Source of the DNA: Paenibacillaceae bacterium
GTDB taxonomy: Bacteria; Bacillota; Bacilli; Paenibacillales; NBRC-103111
Assembly: GCA_029256185.1 (NCBI GenBank)
Contig: JAQSYI010000005.1
Coordinates: forward strand, 62,001 to 126,000
Length of the DNA: 64,000 bases
Direction of reading: 5' to 3'
The notes beneath the pieces were generated by a model, which was given only the letters and a program-made list of their open reading frames with translations, had not been told where the DNA came from and made no database searches. Position 1 is the first letter of the stretch. Each line of letters begins with the position of its first letter. This document shows positions 28,098 to 37,185 of the stretch, piece by piece. A program made the translations under genes and the position numbers.

Positions 28098-28540
28098 AAG
28101 TTTTATCTCCTTTTCGTCCCTACCCATCCCTTCATACACCTCCTAAAAGTTTAATCCTCTAGGCTTAGTGTACGGAATTACACTGGAAATCATGTCCGAT
28201 ATTTATGTTTCCACAACTCTTAGTTGCGAAACCAAAAGTATCGTTTATGCAAATTTTACCTTGCATAAGCGTCATTAACAATATATGCGCAAAAATATTA
28301 GCGGTTCTATTCGACTTTATGAGGAATAAAACCGACTTTATGGCGGTTTTCATAAATATCTACGGTCATGCCCTCCGATCTGCCGACCAGGCAGCTGCAG
28401 ACAAATTTGAAAATTTGTTTCCACTCCAGGCTAAAAAAGACGAAAAGAAGACACAGGGCCATTCCTGACCCCACACCTTCTTTAGCATCGTTTGTGTCGA
28501 ATGATGTTATTTTCGCATCGCGGCTTCCCGTCCCTCTGTC
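28098..28540. other. Gene-free gap, about 440 bp
   Basis: No supported gene was found. It contains the perfect palindrome ACAAATTTGAAAATTTGT (28401-28418) and several short open frames without ribosome binding sites or recognisable protein features. It appears to be decayed intergenic DNA. Confidence 0.4.
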
Positions 28541-28909
28541 CTACAGCGGGTACGCCATGGTGGTCATCAGGCTGTTCTCGGCCTGGGTGGAATCGAGACG
28601 GCTGTACTGGACGATCACCGGCACGTTGCTCTCCACTTCCATGGCATATGGAACGCCTGCGGGGATACCCTCTCCGTCCTTAACCAAAGTATTGGTCTTC
28701 ACGTGCCGGGTCCGCCTGCCGGGAACGGCAACGGGAATGCGCTCCAGCGGGTCCCGGTCCTCAAAGTAAACCGTTACGAACAGCTCCGCGTCGTCTTCCC
28801 CGCAGTTTAATACGCAAATCGCCTCATGGCTCACCAGTTCGCCTGAGCTTTCGGTAGGAATGAACCCGTCCGGTATGTACCAATTTTGTGCTCCTTTTTG
28901 CTTTGCCAC
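28541..28909 (-). CDS. ASRT-family protein (sensory-rhodopsin-transducer-like, PF07100)
   Basis: A 122-residue protein matching Anabaena sensory rhodopsin transducer throughout: WYIPDGFIP near the start, SHEAICVLNCGEDDAELFVTVYFEDRDP in the middle, PGRRTRHVKTNTL, then SNVPVIVQYSRLDSTQAENSLMTTMAYP at the end. No rhodopsin gene is near. The family is thought to bind small molecules, perhaps sugars. Here it is divergent from a GntR/LacI-type regulator and arabinofuranosidase pair, which suits a sugar-sensing role. The start is a GTG with GGAGG 10 nt upstream. Confidence 0.85.
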   Translation of the reverse strand: MAKQKGAQNWYIPDGFIPTESSGELVSHEAICVLNCGEDDAELFVTVYFEDRDPLERIPVAVPGRRTRHVKTNTLVKDGEGIPAGVPYAMEVESNVPVIVQYSRLDSTQAENSLMTTMAYPL

Positions 28910-29059
28910 TGCAATAGCACCTCCGCAATATAGCTAATAAGATTCTGGCTCCTTGCTCATGTAAAGCTTGCCCACTAAATCATACCCAGGTTCCAGTCGT
29001 TTGTGCAATAAATATTCCGGTTTTTTTGTATAAAAATCTGACTATAGTCAAAAAGAATG

Positions 29060-29088
29060 ATCAATGGTATTATATTGGTATGTTATTG
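29060..29088 (+). promoter_or_regulatory. 29-bp promoter-region repeat, copy 1
   Basis: The stretch beginning ATCAATGGTATTATATTGGT and ending TATGTTATTG is identical to 43760-43788. It contains two TGGTAT units 11 bp apart. It lies 39 nt upstream of the GntR/LacI-type regulator gene, and another TTGGTAT follows at about 29097. It is probably a shared operator or promoter element. Confidence 0.55.
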
Positions 29089-29126
29089 GATTTAGTTTGG
29101 TATACGACCTTTAGAAAGGAGTCCGT

Positions 29127-30149
29127 ATGCAAAAGAAGCCCCTTATTAAAGAACGCCTTGTCGAGCAGCTGCGGGAGCAGATCAGGAGCATGCAGCAAAG
29201 CGACTATATAAAAATTGCCCCGGAGCGGGAATTGGCTGAATCCCTCGGCGTCAGCCGCATCAGCCTGCGCGCGGCCATTAAAACGCTGGTGGATGAGGGG
29301 CTGCTGGCCCAGCAGCAGGGCAGGGGCACCTATATCCGTCCGCTGCTTCCTTTCCGTGCGTTATATTTGCTGTGTCCGCCGGACATGAAGCGGAACGACC
29401 CTTACTATAGCCAATTCCTTCTGGACCTGACCAATTCTGCGGCCAAACAGGCCATCAGTCTGACCATGGTGGACCCGGAACGGCTGGAGGGTGATCCTCA
29501 CGGCGTACTTATTGCCATGGGACAGATGGAGGCTCAGCTGCTGGAGCGCATCTCCGGACAATACGGCTATCTGATCGTCGCGCAGGCGGGAGAATCGCCC
29601 CATGCTTCCGTCCGCATCTGCTACGATGACACAAGAATTGGACGGGATGCTGCCGAGTTGCTTCTGGTCCAGGGTCACCGGAGCATCATCCACCTGGCCG
29701 GACCGGACAAGTATCCCTCCGCCTCACACCGGCTGCGCGGATTCACCGAGCGGCTATCGGAAGCCGGAATTTCCCCTGTGATCCTCCGGGAGAAGATGAA
29801 CTGGCCCGGCGGCTACAGAAGCGCGGAAGCCGTGATCAGCCTGCTTGCCGGCTGCAATCCGCCATCGGCCGTTTTTGCCGCGAACGACTGGATGGCTATT
29901 GGGCTGATCCAGAAGCTGAAGGAGCACGGCATCTCCATTCCCGGGCAGGTCTCGGTCATCGGCTGTGACGATATCCATCTGTCCAGTGAGTTTGAGCCTG
30001 CCCTGTCCACCTTCCAACTGGATATGAAGGATTTGGTTTCCCAGGTGCTAAGTGCGGCAGAAACCTTCGAGTCCGGTCAGAGCGTCAGCAAAACCGTCCT
30101 ATTGCCTGCCCGGTTCATCAGCCGGGACACCCTGAAGACCCTAACCTAG
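29127..30149 (+). CDS. GntR/LacI hybrid transcription regulator (AraR-like)
   Basis: A 340-residue regulator. The N-terminal winged helix of the GntR type (PERELAESLGVSRISLRAAIKTLVDEGLLAQQQGRGTYI, residues about 30-70) is joined to a LacI/periplasmic-binding-type sensor (DAAELLLVQGHRSIIHLAGP, PSAVFAANDWMAIGLIQKLKEHGISIPGQVSVIGCDDI). This combination is that of AraR, the arabinose repressor. It precedes an arabinofuranosidase gene by 18 nt, supporting that role. It may bind the TGGTAT-containing element upstream of itself. Confidence 0.85.
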   Translation: MQKKPLIKERLVEQLREQIRSMQQSDYIKIAPERELAESLGVSRISLRAAIKTLVDEGLLAQQQGRGTYIRPLLPFRALYLLCPPDMKRNDPYYSQFLLDLTNSAAKQAISLTMVDPERLEGDPHGVLIAMGQMEAQLLERISGQYGYLIVAQAGESPHASVRICYDDTRIGRDAAELLLVQGHRSIIHLAGPDKYPSASHRLRGFTERLSEAGISPVILREKMNWPGGYRSAEAVISLLAGCNPPSAVFAANDWMAIGLIQKLKEHGISIPGQVSVIGCDDIHLSSEFEPALSTFQLDMKDLVSQVLSAAETFESGQSVSKTVLLPARFISRDTLKTLT

Positions 30150-30167
30150 AAAGGAGCTTGTATACCC

Positions 30168-31649
30168 ATGACACAAATTAGCGTACAATCCGGCGCCACC
30201 GCCGGGAGGATCAACCGCAATATCTACGGACATTTTGCCGAGCACCTGGGCCGCTGTATCTATGAAGGAATCTGGGTGGGCAAGGCTTCTCCCATCCCCC
30301 ATACCAACGGTATCCGCAACGATGTGGTGAAGGCGCTCAAGCAGCTGAATATTCCCGTTCTCCGCTGGCCCGGGGGCTGCTTCGCCGACGAATACCATTG
30401 GAAGGACGGCGTAGGTCCTGCCGATAACCGGCCCCGGATGGTCAACACCCACTGGGGCGGAACAGTGGAGAATAATCATTTCGGCACCCACGAGTTCATG
30501 GAGCTGTGCGCCCAGCTGGGCACCGAGCCTTATATCAACGGCAATGTGGGCAGCGGTACGGTTTACGAGATGCAGCAATGGGTGGAATACTTGACCTTTG
30601 ACGGCGAATCCCCCATGTCCAACTGGCGCAGGGAGCATGGGCGGGCCGAGCCCTGGAGGGTCAAATATTTCGGCGTAGGCAACGAAAGCTGGGGCTGCGG
30701 CGGCAATATGCGTCCCGAATATTATGCCGATGAGTTCCGCCGGTATGCCACCTATGTCCGCAACTACGGCGACAACAGAATCTACAAGATCGCCTGCGGG
30801 GCAAGCGAGTGGGATTATAACTGGACGGAGGTGCTGATGAGGGAAGCCGCGCGCCATATGGACGGATTAAGCCTCCATTACTACACGCTCCCCACCGGCG
30901 TCTGGAAGGATAAGGGCTCCGCCACCAAATTCGACGCCACCGCCTGGTTCGAAACCCTGCGGCGCACCCTGCTGATGGATGAGCTGCTCACCAAGCACTC
31001 CGCCATCATGGACAAATACGATCCGGCCAAACGGGTAGGGCTGATCGTGGATGAATGGGGCACCTGGTACAATGTGGAGCCCGGCACCAATCCCGGCTTC
31101 CTGTACCAGCAGAACAGCCTGCGGGACGCTCTGGTGGCCGGCGTCAATCTGAACATCTTCCACCAGCATTGCGACCGGGTGCAGATGGCCAATATCGCCC
31201 AAACCGTCAACGTGCTTCAAGCCATGATCCTGACGGAGGGGGACAGGATGGTCCTCACCCCAACCTATCATGTGTTCGAGATGTACAAGGTGCATCAGGA
31301 TGCCGAGCTGGTGCCGGTTCAGCTGGAGAGCCCGGAATACACCCTGGGAGCAGTCAGCATTCCCCAGTTGTCCGTCTCCGCCTCGCGCAATGCCGAGGGC
31401 AAGCTGCACATTTCCCTGTGCAATCTGCATCATGCCGAGAGCGCAGCAGTCCGTCTGAGTCTGGAGAGCTGCGCTGCCAACGTCCCCGTTTCCGGCAGAG
31501 TGCTCACTCACGAATCGCTGAACGCGCATAACACCTTCGCCGACCCGGAAACCGTCAAGCCTGCCGAATTCACCTCCTTCGAATGGAACAGCGGCGAGCT
31601 GGCCGCCACGCTTCCGCCCGCGTCAGTGGTGGTGCTGACGTTGGAGTGA
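30168..31649 (+). CDS. abfA: GH51 alpha-L-arabinofuranosidase
   Basis: A 493-residue intracellular GH51 enzyme without signal peptide. The acid/base glutamate is E173 in [13 protein letters not shown] and the nucleophile E296 in IVDEWGTWY, both at the usual positions. The TIM barrel is followed by a C-terminal beta-sandwich. It removes terminal arabinofuranose from arabino-oligosaccharides after uptake. AAAGGAG is 11 nt upstream of the ATG. It is co-transcribed with the regulator before it. Confidence 0.95.
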   Translation: MTQISVQSGATAGRINRNIYGHFAEHLGRCIYEGIWVGKASPIPHTNGIRNDVVKALKQLNIPVLRWPGGCFADEYHWKDGVGPADNRPRMVNTHWGGTVENNHFGTHEFMELCAQLGTEPYINGNVGSGTVYEMQQWVEYLTFDGESPMSNWRREHGRAEPWRVKYFGVGNESWGCGGNMRPEYYADEFRRYATYVRNYGDNRIYKIACGASEWDYNWTEVLMREAARHMDGLSLHYYTLPTGVWKDKGSATKFDATAWFETLRRTLLMDELLTKHSAIMDKYDPAKRVGLIVDEWGTWYNVEPGTNPGFLYQQNSLRDALVAGVNLNIFHQHCDRVQMANIAQTVNVLQAMILTEGDRMVLTPTYHVFEMYKVHQDAELVPVQLESPEYTLGAVSIPQLSVSASRNAEGKLHISLCNLHHAESAAVRLSLESCAANVPVSGRVLTHESLNAHNTFADPETVKPAEFTSFEWNSGELAATLPPASVVVLTLE

Positions 31650-31696
31650 AGCCCTGGTCGTCCTGGGCACAGCAAGACCGAATCAGCAACAGCGGC

Positions 31697-31736
31697 AGGG
31701 GCAGCACCAAAGTCATCATGACTGCGGAGCTGCCCT
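31697..31736. terminator. Hairpin between convergent abfA and response regulator genes
   Basis: GGGCAGC pairs with GCTGCCC, enclosing a second stem AGTCAT/ATGACT. There is no U tract, so its strength as a terminator is uncertain. Confidence 0.4.
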
Positions 31737-31752
31737 GATCACCCCATCAGGC

Positions 31753-32856
31753 TTATCCGGGTGCCCGCTCCACATTCAGATTGTTTCTGTACTCTCTCGG
31801 CGTGATCCCGTAATATTCCTTAAACAGCTTGGTGAAGTGCTCGCTGTTCTCATAGCCTACCCGGTTGGAAATCTCGAATATCTTGTAATCCGGGTTCATC
31901 AGCAGCTTCTTCGCTTCCTTCATCCGGATTTCCGTCAGAAAATTGGAGATGGTCGTGCCGGTCACCTGCTTGAAGATAATGGACAGATAGGAGCGGCTCA
32001 CCGGAAAATGCTTGGTCAAATCCGATACACTGATCTTCTCTCCGCAATGCTCTCTCAAGTATTGTTGGAGCCTGTATACGATCTGGTGATTGATGGTGAA
32101 GCTGGATTCCCTGCTTCCGTGAATGAATTGGCTGATCCCCGTCTCCAGCAGGGAAACCGCCACCAGCCGGTAATAGAGCTGCAGCCGTTCCCGCTCCAGC
32201 CGCTGCGTTGGGAAGCCCACATCCAGCATTCCGATATCCTGCTTGACATAGGCAAGCTCAACCTTCTCTGAGACCAGCTCCAGCCACAGCCGGGCAAAGT
32301 GCTCCAGCAAATAATAGTTCTCCCCCACCCATTGCTCCATTGCCTTCAGAGTATCCACCACAAGCATGGGATAGGCGCTGATTTGCACCGTTAGAATCAA
32401 TTGCTTCCATTGCTCCATCAACGATTGCAGACCCGATAGGTGGCTCATCAGCAGCCGGTGGGTTTCATGGGAGCGCTGTCCGGTAATCTCCTTCGTCACA
32501 TTGCAGAGCGCCCCATAGAGCTGCTGGCGGTCCAGGGGCTTCAGAATATAATCGGATACGCCCAGCTTGATTCCTTCCTGCGCATACGAGAAATCGCTGT
32601 AGCTCGATACAATCACCGTCTTCATCCATGGCCGGATGCGGTTGATCTGCTGGATAAGCTCAAGCCCGTCCAGCTCCGGCATCCGAATATCGGTTACGCA
32701 TATATCCGCATGATAGGCATTCAGCCATTCAAGCGCCTTCCTTCCGTTGCCCACTGCGCCGGAAATAATCAGCTGTGGCTCGCTTTGCCGGATTTTATCT
32801 GCAATACTCTCTCTTACCAGCGGTTCGTCATCGACAATCAATACGCGCAGCTGCAT
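31753..32856 (-). CDS. YesN-type response regulator with AraC output domain
   Basis: A 367-residue regulator. The receiver domain has IVDDEP, the phospho-acceptor D56 in DICVTDIRMPELDG, and K106 in DYILKPLD. After a helical middle part comes a C-terminal AraC/HTH_18 domain (ISVSDLTKHFPVSRSYLSIIFKQ...EISNRVGYENSEHFTKLFKEYYGITPREYR). It forms a two-component pair with the kinase gene, which its start overlaps by 29 nt. It presumably controls the GH95/transport operon upstream. AAGGAGGG precedes the ATG. Confidence 0.93.
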   Translation of the reverse strand: MQLRVLIVDDEPLVRESIADKIRQSEPQLIISGAVGNGRKALEWLNAYHADICVTDIRMPELDGLELIQQINRIRPWMKTVIVSSYSDFSYAQEGIKLGVSDYILKPLDRQQLYGALCNVTKEITGQRSHETHRLLMSHLSGLQSLMEQWKQLILTVQISAYPMLVVDTLKAMEQWVGENYYLLEHFARLWLELVSEKVELAYVKQDIGMLDVGFPTQRLERERLQLYYRLVAVSLLETGISQFIHGSRESSFTINHQIVYRLQQYLREHCGEKISVSDLTKHFPVSRSYLSIIFKQVTGTTISNFLTEIRMKEAKKLLMNPDYKIFEISNRVGYENSEHFTKLFKEYYGITPREYRNNLNVERAPG

Positions 32857-34639
32857 GATGTCCCTCCTTCACTTCTACGAAAGGAAACGCAATCTCAATG
32901 ACAGCCCCTCCGTTTGGTCCGTTGCCCAGATGAATACCCGCATTGCCGCTCCCCCATCTTTTGAGAAGCCGCTTGTAAATATTGCGCAAGCCAATCTTGC
33001 GCTCCGTCTGCCCCTCCCGCTCCTCCGCGGCAAAGGATTGGCCGATCTCCTGAAGGCGCTCCGGTGCAAACCCTTTGCCGTTATCGCTCATGCGGATCAG
33101 CAGCCTGCCGGTTGCTTCCTCTCGGGCAATGAGGAGATTCAGCTCCGGCAGCCGGTCTTCATCGAAGCCGCCATGCAGGACACTGTTTTCCGCCAACGGC
33201 TGCAGCAGAATCTTAATGGATTCGGCCCGCAGAAGCTCAGGAGCTTCCACTTGAAATGCCGTGCGGATGGAGCCGCCGAAGCGGTAGCCGACAATGAGCA
33301 GATACCGCTGCAATTGCTCGACCTCATTCTCGATGGTTGTCCCCCCGCTTTTTAATTCAACGGTGTATCTCAGCATCTGCGCCAGATTATTGGTAATAAC
33401 CTCAACATCCTCCACCTTGTTTTTATAGGCCATGGCATTGATAATCTCCAGCGTATTATATAGAAAATGGGCGTCGATCTGCATTTGCAGGGACAGCATG
33501 ACGGCCTGCTGCTCCATTGTTCTCGCTTCCGACAAATGGATGACATGGGCTTCCAGCTCCTGCAGCATGCGGTTATAGGCCTGGGCCACGACAGCGATTT
33601 CATCCTTCCCCCGCACCGCAATGGAGCTGTCAAAATTCCCCTGTCCCGTGGATGCAATGGATTTCTTCAACAGAATAAGGCGTTTGGTCAGCGAAGCGGA
33701 GACGATCCAGATCAGCGGAATACTGCCGATCAGATTGAATAAGGCGATGGAGTAAACGGCATTGCGGACCACGTATACGCCGGAGGCAATCTCTCCGCTG
33801 GGAATCTGAATGACGGAGCGCCAGTTGCTGTCGGGAATTGTATCGAAGATAACCGTGAGATCGGTTCCTTGAGGCGTGAAATTCCCGCCGCTTCGTTCAG
33901 CCATGGGCTCCAGATAGCGGGAATCCAGCATTTGGAACAACTGCTCCGAGTCCGGGTGGGCAATAACCCTGCCGTCCGCATCGACAATAAAACCGATTCC
34001 GCTGTCTCCAAGGCGCAGATCATTCAGAATTTGCTGAAGGAGATTGGGGCGTATATCGATTCTCACATAAAGATCGGCAACCATGCCAAACCGCTTGACC
34101 AGGGAGATGACATGCAGAGGCGCAGGCTTGCCCACCCCGTCGACATAATGATCATTGAGCCCTACATAATAGCTGGTATTCTCAAAAACCGGAACAGACT
34201 CAAGCCATGCTTCGTCTTGGATGGAGTAGTTCATGCCGAAAAAAACGCCCTTGGTAAAATGATGCTCATTTCCGTTGGACGCATTATAAATCGAGATGGA
34301 GACAATATCATCGTTGAGGCCAAAAAAAGGCACCACAAACTCCTCCTCCAGCCTCAGAGTCCGGGAGCTCAGCTCCCCCTTCAGCCGGGGCGGGGTGCTC
34401 GCCCACCTCTGCAATTCCCCGCTCACTCCCATCCGGTACATAAGCTGCTTCGTATGATTCATATACCGCTCAATGTTGAGGTTGGCCTGGTTCAAAGCAA
34501 GCTGGCCGAACCGGGCGGAGTCTTGAATGATCACCTTGGTCGAGGAATGATGGACCGACCAGGCCAGAATCAAGATGTTGCCGATGAAGAGAATGGTAAA
34601 GATGAACGTCAGCTTCCATTTCAATGAGTTCCTGATCAT
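32828..34639 (-). CDS. YesM-type sensor histidine kinase
   Basis: A 603-residue kinase: membrane helix about 10-30, a large extracellular sensor (30-290, dCache-like), a second helix (about 295-315), HAMP, then the His_kinase domain. H391 lies in LQMQIDAHFLYNTLEIINAMAY, where the family usually has NPHFLYN; the proline is alanine here. The ATP-binding part has LLQPLAENSVLHG and SDNGKGF. It should sense an extracellular sugar, perhaps through the binding lipoprotein next to it. It overlaps the regulator gene. Confidence 0.92.
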   Translation of the reverse strand: MIRNSLKWKLTFIFTILFIGNILILAWSVHHSSTKVIIQDSARFGQLALNQANLNIERYMNHTKQLMYRMGVSGELQRWASTPPRLKGELSSRTLRLEEEFVVPFFGLNDDIVSISIYNASNGNEHHFTKGVFFGMNYSIQDEAWLESVPVFENTSYYVGLNDHYVDGVGKPAPLHVISLVKRFGMVADLYVRIDIRPNLLQQILNDLRLGDSGIGFIVDADGRVIAHPDSEQLFQMLDSRYLEPMAERSGGNFTPQGTDLTVIFDTIPDSNWRSVIQIPSGEIASGVYVVRNAVYSIALFNLIGSIPLIWIVSASLTKRLILLKKSIASTGQGNFDSSIAVRGKDEIAVVAQAYNRMLQELEAHVIHLSEARTMEQQAVMLSLQMQIDAHFLYNTLEIINAMAYKNKVEDVEVITNNLAQMLRYTVELKSGGTTIENEVEQLQRYLLIVGYRFGGSIRTAFQVEAPELLRAESIKILLQPLAENSVLHGGFDEDRLPELNLLIAREEATGRLLIRMSDNGKGFAPERLQEIGQSFAAEEREGQTERKIGLRNIYKRLLKRWGSGNAGIHLGNGPNGGAVIEIAFPFVEVKEGHHAAARIDCR

Positions 34640-34670
34640 GCGGCGGTCCCTGCCCTTAATTGGCGAGAAG

Positions 34671-34700
34671 GCCCAACCCGGGCGCAGGCACAGGTTGGGC
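34671..34700 (-). terminator. Hairpin between the binding-protein gene and the kinase gene
   Basis: GCCCAACC and GGTTGGGC form a perfect 8-bp stem around a GC-rich 14-nt loop. On the minus strand only CTTCTC follows, so it is likely a partial terminator or RNA-stabilising stem that raises the transporter genes above the two-component genes. Confidence 0.5.
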
Positions 34701-34711
34701 TTATCGGCATA

Positions 34712-36259
34712 TTACTTGTTATTATACCACTGGGTGTAATCTTGAATAAACTTGTTTCCGCCCTGCTTATTCCGCCACACTTGAACGGCTTCGGACAGCG
34801 CCTCCGGCTTTAATTCACCCACAATAATCTTGGAGGCCGTCTCCAGAAAGAACGTATCGGACGGACGGGCGCTGTTGGAATCGAAGGAGGGCACATTCAA
34901 CGTTTCGTTGGGCAGTCCTTCCTTGACCGCAATCGCCACCGTCTCCTGATACAGCCTGGTTCCTTCCTCACCCAAGGTAGCCAGCAGCGCCGTTTCATTG
35001 GTCATTTGCGGAGCCACGCCCAGGTTAAAGTCCCGCAGGCTCTTGAAGTTTTCATCCGCCTTGCTGTCATAGACGACCTTGCCGTTCTCTGTCTTATAGG
35101 TAATCCCTTCCACACCCAGGTTGATATAGAGATCCCCCTCTGCGCTGGCCAGCCAATCCAGCATTTTGATAATGGCCTCGGGATTTTTCGCTTTTGACGG
35201 GATCACCAAATACTTGGAGGTAGGCATTTTCAAGCGTCCTACCGGTCCGTTATAGCCTGCGCCAACAGGGGTGGCGATGGCAATCACCTCCGGGTTTTTG
35301 CCCGGCAGCGCCGTCCTCAAATCGTTGTTCCATTTTCCCAGCAAATCTGTGTTGTGGTTCCAGACGCCCACAAGGTCGGACGTAATCTTCTGATTCCAGG
35401 TTGCCGCAGTGTTGGTCAGAAAATCCTGGTCCAGCAGCTTCTCCTTGTACAGCTGGTTCAGGTAAGCCAGCGCCTGTTGCATATTGGGGTGGGCCTCGGC
35501 GGGAATCAGCTCGCCTTCATGCAGAATATGGGCATTGGTATTCAGCCCCCACATGCCGAAGATATTATCCGCCCAGCTCAGCTTCTCCCGCATGGAGAAG
35601 GGAATCTCGTCCTTTTCCCCGTTGCCGTTGGGATCGCCGTCGCGGAAGGCGCGCAGCACGTCGAGCAGCTCGTCGCTTGTGGTGGGCACCTGGAGATTCA
35701 GCTTATCCAGCCAATCCTTGCGGATATATAACAGACGGTAGTTGGCAGGCACAGCCGGGCGGGGAATGGCGATGATTTTGCCGTTCATCCTTGCGCTTTC
35801 CCAGGCATCCTCTGTGATCACCTTCTTCAGATTGGGGCCGAATTTTTCGATCAGATCATCCAGGGCCAATGCCTGGCCGTTGGCTACAAGGGGGTCATCG
35901 GTCAACCCAGGGGAATGATACAGATCCGGTATATCTCCTGCGGCGAATTTCAACTGCAGGTTGGTCGCGTACTCGCCATGGGGCAGGAAGGTAATGTTCA
36001 GATCCGTATTGGTCTTATCGGCCAAATACTTGAACATGGGCACATCCATCGTATTGCCCGAGGGAACCACCTTGGCGAAATCCCTTAAGAAGATATTCAG
36101 CTTCACCGGCTGCTGCGTCTGGACAGAGCCTGCCGTGCCGGAAGGAGACGGGTCCTGTCCGTTGGGGGCCGAAGACTCCTTGGAGCTGCACGCCGAGATC
36201 AAGCTTGCCGTCAAAGCCGCCGCAAGCAGCAGCTTTCCCGTTTTTACCTTGTTATTCAT
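34712..36259 (-). CDS. Oligosaccharide ABC transporter substrate-binding lipoprotein (LplA/YtcQ type)
   Basis: A 515-residue lipoprotein. The signal peptide ends in the lipobox LISAC with C24 as the lipid anchor, followed by a Ser/Pro/Gly-rich tether. The rest is a family 1-type extracellular binding protein (FAAGDIPDLY, FRDGDPNGNGEKDEIPFS). It captures oligosaccharides for the two permeases upstream; the ATPase is not here and is probably the shared MsmX-like one. The ATG at 36259 has GGGAGG 9 nt upstream. Confidence 0.92.
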   Translation of the reverse strand: MNNKVKTGKLLLAAALTASLISACSSKESSAPNGQDPSPSGTAGSVQTQQPVKLNIFLRDFAKVVPSGNTMDVPMFKYLADKTNTDLNITFLPHGEYATNLQLKFAAGDIPDLYHSPGLTDDPLVANGQALALDDLIEKFGPNLKKVITEDAWESARMNGKIIAIPRPAVPANYRLLYIRKDWLDKLNLQVPTTSDELLDVLRAFRDGDPNGNGEKDEIPFSMREKLSWADNIFGMWGLNTNAHILHEGELIPAEAHPNMQQALAYLNQLYKEKLLDQDFLTNTAATWNQKITSDLVGVWNHNTDLLGKWNNDLRTALPGKNPEVIAIATPVGAGYNGPVGRLKMPTSKYLVIPSKAKNPEAIIKMLDWLASAEGDLYINLGVEGITYKTENGKVVYDSKADENFKSLRDFNLGVAPQMTNETALLATLGEEGTRLYQETVAIAVKEGLPNETLNVPSFDSNSARPSDTFFLETASKIIVGELKPEALSEAVQVWRNKQGGNKFIQDYTQWYNNK

Positions 36260-36304
36260 GTTCAATTGCCTCCCTTTTCATATATAGATCATGCATGAAA
36301 ACCA

Positions 36305-37168
36305 TTATTCTTTCAAGGAACCCAATGTGGAGCCCTTGATGAAATACTTTTGGATAAACGGATAGATGATCACAATGGGCAAGGTGGCTGTAACGATGGT
36401 CGCCATCTTCAGGCCCTCGGGGGTAATATCCACATCCACAAAGGACCCCCCTGCCAAATCCTCCACATTGCCTGCGGATATGATGTTGTACAAATACACC
36501 TGCAGCGGCTTAAGCTCCGCGTTGGTCACAAAGTACAGGCCGCTGCTGTACGTATTCCAATGGCCTACCGCGTAGAACAGCGACAGGGTGGCCACAATGG
36601 GCAGGGCCATCGGCATGGCGATTCTCATGACCATTCCGTATTCGCTTAAGCCATCCACTCTTGCAGCCTCGAACAGCTCCTCGGGCAGCGCCCGGAAGAA
36701 GGTAATGGCAAGAATCAGATTGAAGGTGTTAATGACGCCCGGGACAATCATCACCCATACCGTATTGAGCAGTATCAGGTTTTTCAGCAGCAAGTATGTG
36801 GGAATAAGCGGCGCCGAGAAAATCATCGTAATGATAATGTAGATCATAGCCACCCTTCTGCCGGGCAGATACCGCTTGGATAACGGGTAAGCGGTGACCA
36901 CGGTAAACAGCATGTTCAGAGAAGTTCCGGCGACAACCAGAAACACGGTAACCCGGAATGCCCGCCAGAAGGCGGCGTTTTCCAGCACCAGCTGGTAGTT
37001 GATCCAGGTCAGATCCTTGGGCCACATTCCCACTGCGCCCTTCATCAGGGGAATCTTGCCGCTCAGCGAGCCGGCCACCACATGCATCAGGGGAAGCAGG
37101 ATGCTTACAGAGGCCGCGGTGAGCACCAGGACAAGGACGATATCGAATAATTCCATTTTTCTTCGCAT
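36305..37168 (-). CDS. Sugar ABC transporter permease (LplC/YtcP type)
   Basis: A 287-residue permease with six hydrophobic helices. The cytoplasmic EAA loop is EELFEAARVDGLSEYGMVMRIAMPMALP near residue 167-194, which contacts the ATPase. It ends with QKYFIKGSTLGSLKE, the typical tail of this group. It pairs with the permease gene 17 nt upstream. Confidence 0.93.
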   Translation of the reverse strand: MRRKMELFDIVLVLVLTAASVSILLPLMHVVAGSLSGKIPLMKGAVGMWPKDLTWINYQLVLENAAFWRAFRVTVFLVVAGTSLNMLFTVVTAYPLSKRYLPGRRVAMIYIIITMIFSAPLIPTYLLLKNLILLNTVWVMIVPGVINTFNLILAITFFRALPEELFEAARVDGLSEYGMVMRIAMPMALPIVATLSLFYAVGHWNTYSSGLYFVTNAELKPLQVYLYNIISAGNVEDLAGGSFVDVDITPEGLKMATIVTATLPIVIIYPFIQKYFIKGSTLGSLKE

Positions 37169-37185
37169 ATGGACACCTCCTTGCT

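Noticed and set aside
28165..28468. Small open frames on both strands in the gap after the antitoxin-like gene
   Set aside because: No ribosome binding sites, overlapping opposite frames, and no protein-like features.
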